Shown: piece after piece, positions 57,762-64,000 of the stretch | Position numbering within the stretch: the first letter of the stretch is position 1 | Layout: the number at the start of each line of letters is the position of its first letter | DNA from: HK1 sp965215295 | GTDB taxonomy: Bacteria > Pseudomonadota > Gammaproteobacteria > HK1 | Length of the DNA stretch: 64,000 nt | Reading direction: 5' to 3' | NCBI GenBank assembly: GCA_965215295.1 | Contig: OZ244045.1 | Span: 806,001-870,000, forward strand | Translations under genes and position numbers: made by a program | Notes under the pieces: model-generated | What the model was told of the DNA's origin: nothing | Seen by the model: only the letters and a program-made list of their open reading frames with translations | The model's database searches: none

Positions 57762-58046
57762 TCATGGATACCAAAGCAGCTTGCCGTCGCGCCACTCGCC
57801 CCGGTAGCGTTTGCCGTCACTCATGATCAAAACCCCTTGGCCGTGCAGCTTGTCGTCGCGAAACTCGCCCCGGTAGCGTCTGCCGTCACTCCAGGCCATA
57901 ACCCCGCGGCCGTGCCGCTTGCCGTTGCGAAGCTCGCCCTGGTAGCGGTTGCCGAATTCGTCGGCATAAGACCCTTCCTCCGTGCATCCGCTCAGCATCG
58001 CCGGCGTAATCGCCAGCGTTGCCGCCAGCGCCGCAAGTGTCTTCAT
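57762..58046 (-). CDS. MORN-repeat lipoprotein
   Basis: 94 residues from the ATG at 58046, with GGAAAGG upstream. A lipoprotein signal ends in LSGC (Cys about 21). Two full MORN repeats and a partial third follow: YQGELRNGKRHGRGVM, YRGEFRDDKLHGQGVL, and YRGEWRDGKLLW. MORN repeats form beta-hairpin ladders that bind lipid or protein. Function unknown. Confidence 0.78.
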   Translation of the reverse strand: MKTLAALAATLAITPAMLSGCTEEGSYADEFGNRYQGELRNGKRHGRGVMAWSDGRRYRGEFRDDKLHGQGVLIMSDGKRYRGEWRDGKLLWYP

Positions 58047-58086
58047 GGCCTTTCCTCCGTTCTCAGTGAAGCCCGTCCCGATCGCC

Positions 58087-58278
58087 CTAGGCGATCCTGG
58101 TTGCCTGCTCAAGAATGCGCCGCTCCGCGTCCGTCACTGTGCGCCAGCGCGGCGGCGAGGCCGGCGCGATGTACCCCATCGCCGACATGCCCTGCGCCGC
58201 GGAGACGAACCCGGTTTGCTGATGCCTGTTCGCCGCAAGCAGCGTGCCCTGGTAGTGCGCGCCGGCCTCCAAGTGCAC
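58087..58278 (-). CDS. Short hypothetical frame (weak)
   Basis: 63 residues with a GTG start one base after a TGA that ends another short frame (...AEAFAVEGAQALDL). The product (VHLEAGAHYQGTLLAANRH then SAMGYIAPASPPRWRTV) is not low-complexity and could be real, but no family is recognised and the start is uncertain. It may be the 3' remnant of a longer gene broken by frameshift. The rest of the 58047-58403 stretch holds nothing else I can support. Confidence 0.3.
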   Translation of the reverse strand: MHLEAGAHYQGTLLAANRHQQTGFVSAAQGMSAMGYIAPASPPRWRTVTDAERRILEQATRIA

Positions 58279-58403
58279 GTCATAAGTCGAGCGCCTGGGC
58301 GCCTTCGACTGCGAATGCCTCCGCGGGCGACACGCGCATGTAGTGGACGAAGTGCGTCATCTTGCGCGCGCACGCCGCCTCGAACTCCGCTTGCGGTCAG
58401 CGC

Positions 58404-58562
58404 CTAGTGCGCGACCATCCGCATCCAGGCGTAATCGCCCGGGCTGCGCGGCTCGACCTGGAACACGTCCACCGCTTCGGCCTCGCGTTCCGCCTGCTCG
58501 TCAGCCCGGCGCAACGCGCCCTCGAAGTCAGCGGACATTCCCGGTTCGTCTCTGTCACTCAT
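58404..58562 (-). CDS. Small acidic hypothetical protein
   Basis: 52 residues, starting MSDRDEPGMSADFEGALRRA and ending DYAWMRMVAH. It overlaps the end of the chimeric toxin-like frame by eight bases, so it could be the next gene in that transcript. Rich in Asp/Glu, with no signal or helix long enough for the membrane. Function unknown. Confidence 0.45.
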   Translation of the reverse strand: MSDRDEPGMSADFEGALRRADEQAEREAEAVDVFQVEPRSPGDYAWMRMVAH

Positions 58563-59082
58563 CGCAGGTCCTCCTCTCGTCCTCGCGGCTCAACTCGCGG
58601 GTCTCCTCGTCGAGCGACTGCATCCGCGCTCTCTCCTCAGCCTCTCTCTCGGCGAACTCGCGCTGCCGGCGCCAGAAGTCCGCATCGGACTCGCCCGGCA
58701 CGTGCTTCATGACGAACGTCATGCCAGTACCGTGACAGTCCGCGTGGTCGGATCCGCGATCGCCCACACCACTACACCGCCCGCACATCAGGGCGGTATC
58801 GCCGGGCTCGGGCATCCGCGGCATATGCCCGAGTCGGTCCGCCTCGCGATCCTCGAACAGCTCGCCGAGAAGGTCGTGGAACCGGTCCGCGAGGCCGCGT
58901 CGGCGCCGGCCGGGAGCAAGACGGCCGATGCCGTCGAACACCTCCCGGACGGTGACGGACGCGAGGCCCAGGCCCTCTTCGGCGATGGAGTCGAGAAAAG
59001 CGGCAACCTGCGGCTCGGGCCGCGGCCGCATCATCTCGGAGACGACGTTCGTGTCCATCAACCACGCGAGCGGCGCGTTCAT
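58555..59082 (-). CDS. Truncated FitB/VapC-type PIN toxin fused to a Cys/His-rich segment
   Basis: 175 residues. Residues 1-80 match the first half of a PIN-domain toxin: MDTNVVSEMMRPRP with Asp10, TVREVFDGIGRLAPGRRRR with Glu47, and LGELFEDR. The normal second half with its conserved aspartates (the ADAxIAA region) is missing. From residue 87 (MPRMPEPGDTALMC) the frame continues as an unrelated segment with CGRC, H and DCHGTG, a possible zinc knuckle. Either a deletion fused two genes or the second part is its own gene starting at 58824 or 58815. A four-base overlap with the antitoxin gene is normal for this family. Ribonuclease activity is unlikely. Confidence 0.6.
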   Translation of the reverse strand: MNAPLAWLMDTNVVSEMMRPRPEPQVAAFLDSIAEEGLGLASVTVREVFDGIGRLAPGRRRRGLADRFHDLLGELFEDREADRLGHMPRMPEPGDTALMCGRCSGVGDRGSDHADCHGTGMTFVMKHVPGESDADFWRRQREFAEREAEERARMQSLDEETRELSREDERRTCDE

Positions 59083-59336
59083 CCCTCGCCGTCACCGGAG
59101 AACGACTGCGGTCTGTAGCCGCGACGGGCCGGGGGCGGAAGCTCGACGCCGTGCGCCTCCCCGAAAAGCCGCGCGAAGGCCTCCGACGGCTTCGGCCGGC
59201 GCTCGGTCTTCGTGCGCTTCTCGTGGATCAGGCGTCGGACCAGCTCTTCCATCGACACGCCGGTCTGCCGGGCTTCGCGCCGGAGCCAGGACTTGTCCCC
59301 GGGATCGATGTCGCGGACGGTGAGGCTGGTGCCCAT
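59079..59336 (-). CDS. FitA/VapB-type antitoxin
   Basis: 85 residues from the ATG at 59336, with a strong AGGAGG seven bases upstream. The N-terminal ribbon-helix-helix reads SLTVRDIDPGDKSWLRREAR then GVSMEELVRRLI, as in FitA. The C-terminal tail (about residues 45-85) would wrap the toxin. It binds its own promoter and neutralises the PIN partner, whose gene overlaps it by four bases. With the toxin truncated, the antitoxin may persist as an orphan regulator. Confidence 0.75.
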   Translation of the reverse strand: MGTSLTVRDIDPGDKSWLRREARQTGVSMEELVRRLIHEKRTKTERRPKPSEAFARLFGEAHGVELPPPARRGYRPQSFSGDGEG

Positions 59337-59617
59337 GCCGGCGCCTCCTGTTCGGTCGGGAGCCCTTCTACGGGCCATTCATCAATCGAATCATGCTATC
59401 AGGAGTCGCGGGCCAAAGGCTTGAGCGGGGTGGGGCGCAGCCCGGCTCGGGCCATGCCGCCGGCGTGCGCGTTCGGTCGAGCCGGGCCGCGGGTCGTGGA
59501 CCGCAGGTCGCGGATGTCGATCGGACGGCATCGGGGCGCCGGTGCATTCGGACCGGGGATCGCGCAGAATCCGCGGTCGCCGTTCCGGCCACCGCCCGCC
59601 CATGGAGGGTGTCCCAA

Positions 59618-61330
59618 TTGTCCAGCGTCGTGAAGCGGCGCCTGCGCGGCCTCGTCCAGGCGCTCGGCCCGTCTCCGTTTGCGGGGAGGCGGGTCGGCAT
59701 CGAGAAGGAAAGCCTGCGCGTGGACCGCGCCGGCTACATCTCGCAGCAACCCCACCCCGCCGAGCTCGGGTCCGCCCTCACCCATCCCACGATCACCACC
59801 GACTTCTCCGAAGCGCTTCTCGAATTCGTGACTCCCGCGTACCGTGGCGTGCGCGAGGTGTCGCGCAGCCTCCGTCACCTGCACCAGTTCACGTACCGGT
59901 CGATCGGGGACGAGGTGCTGTGGGCGACGAGCATGCCGTGCATGGTCACCGGCGACCGCTCCATACCCATTGCCCGTTACGGCAGCTCGAACGTGGGCGC
60001 CATGAAGCACGTGTACCGGCGCGGCCTCGGCCACCGGTACGGCCGCGTGATGCAGATCATTTCGGGTGTGCACTTCAACTTCTCGCTGCCCCGGCCCTTC
60101 TGGTCCGCGTTCCGGGAGATGGAAGGCCGCGGCGCGCAGCGCCTCGGCGCGTTCTCCTCCGAGCGGTACTTCGCCCTGGTGCGCAACTTCCACCGCCGCG
60201 GATGGCTCGTGCCGCTGCTGTTCGGAACGTCGCCGGCGATCTGCCGTTCGTTTCTCGGCAATGCGCCGCATGCATTCTCCGAGCTGGGACGAGGCACCCT
60301 CTACGAACCGTTCGCGACCTCGCTGCGAATGAGCGACATCGGCTACAAGAACAAGTCGCAGAGGCGGCTCGGGATATCCTACGACTCTCCGGCCGGCTAC
60401 ATCCGCACGTTGCACGAAGCGATCGAGACCCCCCATCCGCCCTACGAGGCGATCGGGGTGGTCGTCGACGGCGAGTACCGCCAGCTCAACGCGAACCTGC
60501 TCCAGATCGAGAACGAGTACTACAGCTTCGTGCGCCCGAAGCAGGTCGCCCGCACGGGAGAGAAGCCGACGGTCGCGCTGCAGCGCCGCGGCGTGCGGTA
60601 CGTGGAGATCCGGGCACTCGATGTCGACCCGTTCTCGCCGACGGGGATCGAGGAAGGCACGATGCGGTTCATGGAGGCGTTCCTGATCCACTGCGCGCTC
60701 GATTCGAGCCCGCCCCTCTCTCCCCGGGAGCGTGAGGAGAGCGACGAGAACCAGCGCCTCGTCGCGGTCCGTGGACGCGACCCGGCGCTGCGGCTGCGGC
60801 GGGCCGGCGCGGACGTGCGGATACTCGACTGGTCCCGCGAGATCGTCGATGCGGTCGCGGACATCGCCGAGGTGCTCGACGCGGCGTGCCGGACACCGCG
60901 CTACGCCCGCGCGGTCGAATCCTGCCGCGCGGCCCTGGACGATCCGCAACGCCTGCCGTCGGCCAGAGTGCTCCACGAGCTGCGCGCCCGCTCCGAGGCG
61001 TTCTTCGAGTTCGCCATGCGCAAGTCCGAGGAACACCGCGCGACCCTGCTCGCGGCGCCGCTGTCCGCCGGCCGCAAGGCGGCGCTCGAAGCGGAAGCGG
61101 CCGCGTCGTTGCGCGCGCAACGCGAGGTCGAAGCCGCGGACCGGCTTTCGTTCACCGAGTATCTGGAGCGTTACTTCGCGCAACGTCCCCGCCCGGCGGG
61201 TCCGGCCACGGTGACGCCCACGGGGACGGCCACGGGGACGGCACGAGCCGCCGGGGGATCGAACTCCGCGGCGGGGTCGTCCGGGATGGCCGGCGAACCG
61301 GCGGCCGACTTCGAGGAGACTGAATCGTGA
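59618..61330 (+). CDS. gshA: Glutamate-cysteine ligase
   Basis: 570 residues from a TTG at 59618, chosen because GGAGGG lies eight bases upstream; the longer frame to 59393 runs through non-coding sequence. It has the proteobacterial GshA fold, with GIEKESLRVD near the start, SGVHFNFSLP, LFGTSPAIC, NEYYSFVRPKQ and VRYVEIRALDVDPF. It makes gamma-glutamylcysteine in the first step of glutathione synthesis. The C-terminal 45 residues are a Gly/Ala/Thr-rich extension, longer than usual. It overlaps the NYN gene by four bases. Confidence 0.93.
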   Translation: MSSVVKRRLRGLVQALGPSPFAGRRVGIEKESLRVDRAGYISQQPHPAELGSALTHPTITTDFSEALLEFVTPAYRGVREVSRSLRHLHQFTYRSIGDEVLWATSMPCMVTGDRSIPIARYGSSNVGAMKHVYRRGLGHRYGRVMQIISGVHFNFSLPRPFWSAFREMEGRGAQRLGAFSSERYFALVRNFHRRGWLVPLLFGTSPAICRSFLGNAPHAFSELGRGTLYEPFATSLRMSDIGYKNKSQRRLGISYDSPAGYIRTLHEAIETPHPPYEAIGVVVDGEYRQLNANLLQIENEYYSFVRPKQVARTGEKPTVALQRRGVRYVEIRALDVDPFSPTGIEEGTMRFMEAFLIHCALDSSPPLSPREREESDENQRLVAVRGRDPALRLRRAGADVRILDWSREIVDAVADIAEVLDAACRTPRYARAVESCRAALDDPQRLPSARVLHELRARSEAFFEFAMRKSEEHRATLLAAPLSAGRKAALEAEAAASLRAQREVEAADRLSFTEYLERYFAQRPRPAGPATVTPTGTATGTARAAGGSNSAAGSSGMAGEPAADFEETES

Positions 61331-61902
61331 CCCGGCGCAAGCTCTACATGCTCATCGACGGCGAGAACATCGACGGCACCCTGAGCCAGATCCTCAAACA
61401 CAAGCCGCTGAGCGACGAGCGCCCGCGCTGGGACACGGTGTTGGAGTTCTCCCGGGCGGCCTTCGAGCGGCCGGAAGACGAGAGGGCGATATTCTTCATC
61501 GCCATGGACCCGGGCCTCGTGCCGCGCTCGGTCGCATCGTTCATGTACCTGCTGACGGAGATCGGCATCGAGACGGTCAAGCTGCTCCGCGAGGAGGGTC
61601 GCGAAGTGGTGGACGAGGCGATTCTGAAGGTGCTGCACGGGTTGATCGAGCGGAAGGCGGATGTCCTGCTGCTCAGCCATGACGGCGGTTACGGGCCGGC
61701 GCTGCAGGACATTCGGCGGGTGGACCCCGAACGGCGTATCGCGGTGCTCGGGTTCCCGGAGTACCTGTCGAACAAGTTCGACGAGGTGGATGATCTTGAG
61801 GTGTACGACCTCGAGAAGGACGCGAACGCGTTCACCTACGAGCTGCCCCGCGACCTGCCGTCCAGCATCGACGACTGGAATCCCGACTATCTGCTGGATT
61901 GA
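61327..61902 (+). CDS. NYN-domain (PIN-like) protein
   Basis: 191 residues with a GTG start overlapping the gshA stop. The NYN/PIN-like core shows LYMLIDGENIDGTL near the N-terminus and LLLSHDGGYGPALQDI in the middle, supplying the acidic residues of a metal-dependent nuclease. VDEAILKVLHGLIERKAD lies between. NYN proteins process RNA; the target here is unknown. Translational coupling to gshA is notable. Confidence 0.82.
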   Translation: MTRRKLYMLIDGENIDGTLSQILKHKPLSDERPRWDTVLEFSRAAFERPEDERAIFFIAMDPGLVPRSVASFMYLLTEIGIETVKLLREEGREVVDEAILKVLHGLIERKADVLLLSHDGGYGPALQDIRRVDPERRIAVLGFPEYLSNKFDEVDDLEVYDLEKDANAFTYELPRDLPSSIDDWNPDYLLD

Positions 61903-61974
61903 CCGCGCTCGCCGCGAAGCCGCCGGCGAGGCGCGCCCGGCGGGACGAAGGTCACGCAACCGAGGAACCCGACC

Positions 61975-62955
61975 GTGAGGACGATGCCCGCAAGCACGAT
62001 CCCGGTGGCGACTCCAACGCCCCGTCCCCTTGATTTGCTGGCCGCGCACGGCGTCTGGTCGCCGGTCCTCGTGCCGCTGCGCCCGGATCTCGGCATCGAT
62101 CCGGAACGGTTCGTCGCCCACGCCCGCCGTCTGCTCGCGCAGGGCTGTCACGGACTCGCGCTGTTCGGGACCACGAGCGAAGCGAACTCGTTCTCGGTCG
62201 CCGAACGCAAGGCCCTCGTCGAAGAAGTGGTCGGCGCCGGCATCCCGCCCGAGCGCCTGATGGTCGGCACCGGCTGCTGCGCCCTCACCGACAGCGTCGA
62301 GCTCACCCGTCATGCGATGGACGTCGGCTGCCGCCGCGTGCTGATGCTGCCGCCGTTCTACTACAAGGGGATGAGCGACGAAGGGCTCTTCCGCAGCTTC
62401 GCCGAGGTCGTCGAGCGGGTCGGCAACCCCGCCCTCGAAGTGTTCCTGTACCACTTTCCGAAGCTCTCCGGCGTGCCCGTCACCGAAGGGCTGATCGCGT
62501 TGCTCGTCGACACGTTCCCGGAAGTCGTCGCGGGAGTGAAGGACAGCTCCGGCGACTGGTCGAACACCCGGATGATGCTCGACCGTTTCCCCGGCCTCGC
62601 GATCTTCCCGGGCTCGGAGGTGTTCCTGCTCGACGGACTCCGCGCCGGCGCGGCCGGCTGCATCACCGCCACCTCGAACGTCAACGCGGCCGGCGCCCGG
62701 GCCGTCTTCGACGCCTGGAACGACGGACACGAAGGCGCCGACGCGAAGCAGGAGGCCGCGACGGCGGTCCGCCGCGCCATCGACCGCCATCCGGGGATCC
62801 CGGCCCAGAAGTACCTCATTGCCCGCTACCGGAACGACCCGGCGTGGCGCGCGGTCCGGCCGCCGATGGTTGCACTGGCCGACGATGCGGGACGGGATCT
62901 GCGAGACGCACTCGCCGGCACGGAATTCGACGGCGCCCGTCTCGCCGATTCGTAG
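61975..62955 (+). CDS. DapA-family (dihydrodipicolinate synthase-like) aldolase
   Basis: 326 residues with a GTG start (an ATG three codons later is possible). TIM-barrel class I aldolase: FGTTSEANSFS in the GTTGE position, the catalytic tyrosine in VFLYHFPKLSG, and the Schiff-base lysine in VAGVKDSSGDW. GTTSE in place of GTTGE, and the isolated location, suggest a non-DapA member of the family such as an N-acetylneuraminate lyase- or keto-deoxy-acid aldolase-like enzyme; the substrate cannot be read. Confidence 0.85.
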   Translation: MRTMPASTIPVATPTPRPLDLLAAHGVWSPVLVPLRPDLGIDPERFVAHARRLLAQGCHGLALFGTTSEANSFSVAERKALVEEVVGAGIPPERLMVGTGCCALTDSVELTRHAMDVGCRRVLMLPPFYYKGMSDEGLFRSFAEVVERVGNPALEVFLYHFPKLSGVPVTEGLIALLVDTFPEVVAGVKDSSGDWSNTRMMLDRFPGLAIFPGSEVFLLDGLRAGAAGCITATSNVNAAGARAVFDAWNDGHEGADAKQEAATAVRRAIDRHPGIPAQKYLIARYRNDPAWRAVRPPMVALADDAGRDLRDALAGTEFDGARLADS

Positions 62956-63055
62956 ATGCCCCGCAGGGCCGGTGCGAACCCGGCGGACCGGTGGTGGTGC
63001 AGCGCCTGGCGGTGCGCCTACCGGGCCGGGTGGTATCCGCCTCCGGCGGGCGGCG

Positions 63056-64000
<945 letters not shown>

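Noticed and set aside
58343..58735. Plus-strand frame across the small accessory genes
   Set aside because: Low-complexity Arg/Ser/Pro translation antisense to better-supported minus-strand frames with normal composition.

Overview
The window is high-G+C DNA, and its gene content and order point to a free-living, respiring gammaproteobacterium. The evidence is the rpoE-rseA-rseB-mucD block followed by lepB, a beta-lysylation EF-P system (epmA next to efp), ParC/ParE, MlaA, RseB, a gamma-type GshA, S-methyl-5'-thioinosine phosphorylase, and a complete-looking run of ccm genes. No rRNA, tRNA or CRISPR array is seen.

Layout. 0-13 kb is housekeeping: lepB (cut by the window edge), the envelope-stress operon rpoE-rseA-rseB-mucD, epmA-efp, parC-parE, then a rubrerythrin / cysteine-rich Fe-S protein / DUF3501 oxidative-defence set. 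13.1-13.6 kb holds a 143-bp non-coding element with perfect 17-bp terminal inverted repeats and a 9-bp target duplication. 13.6-30 kb is again mostly core: xseB-ispA, folE2, mazG, mtnP-hpt, ettA, mlaA, a TAXI-type TRAP transporter, glnS, two small c-type cytochromes, a CDGSH protein, and gor with a TPR gene.

30.3-46.1 kb is the most interesting part: about 20 genes, nearly all on the minus strand. At its centre is a C-family (cbb3-like) heme-copper catalytic subunit whose position for the cross-linked active-site tyrosine is alanine. Around it lie a CcoO-like monoheme subunit, a CcoP N-terminus-like subunit without hemes, a second half-size heme-copper-like subunit, two NorC-like membrane cytochromes, several tiny membrane proteins, a diheme-cytochrome/cupredoxin fusion, two further cupredoxin-like proteins, a Tat-exported metallophosphoesterase, and NorQ/NorD-type maturation proteins co-transcribed with a cyanophycinase-like S51 protein. 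I infer a non-canonical nitric-oxide-reductase-like respiratory complex.

46.2-51.4 kb carries ccmABCDEF and ccmH (no ccmG or ccmI), which would supply the many c-type hemes encoded next door. 51.4-54.3 kb carries an HxlR regulator divergent from nirK-nirV (copper nitrite reductase). Nitrite to NO by NirK, followed by NO reduction by the 30-46 kb complex, would form a partial denitrification pathway. 54.4-59.4 kb is accessory: a DUF3800 gene, an intact IS3-family element, small hypotheticals, a MORN lipoprotein, and a FitAB-type toxin-antitoxin locus whose toxin is cut and fused to a Cys/His-rich segment. 59.6-64 kb returns to core genes: gshA, a NYN-domain gene, a DapA-family aldolase and the 3' part of thiC.
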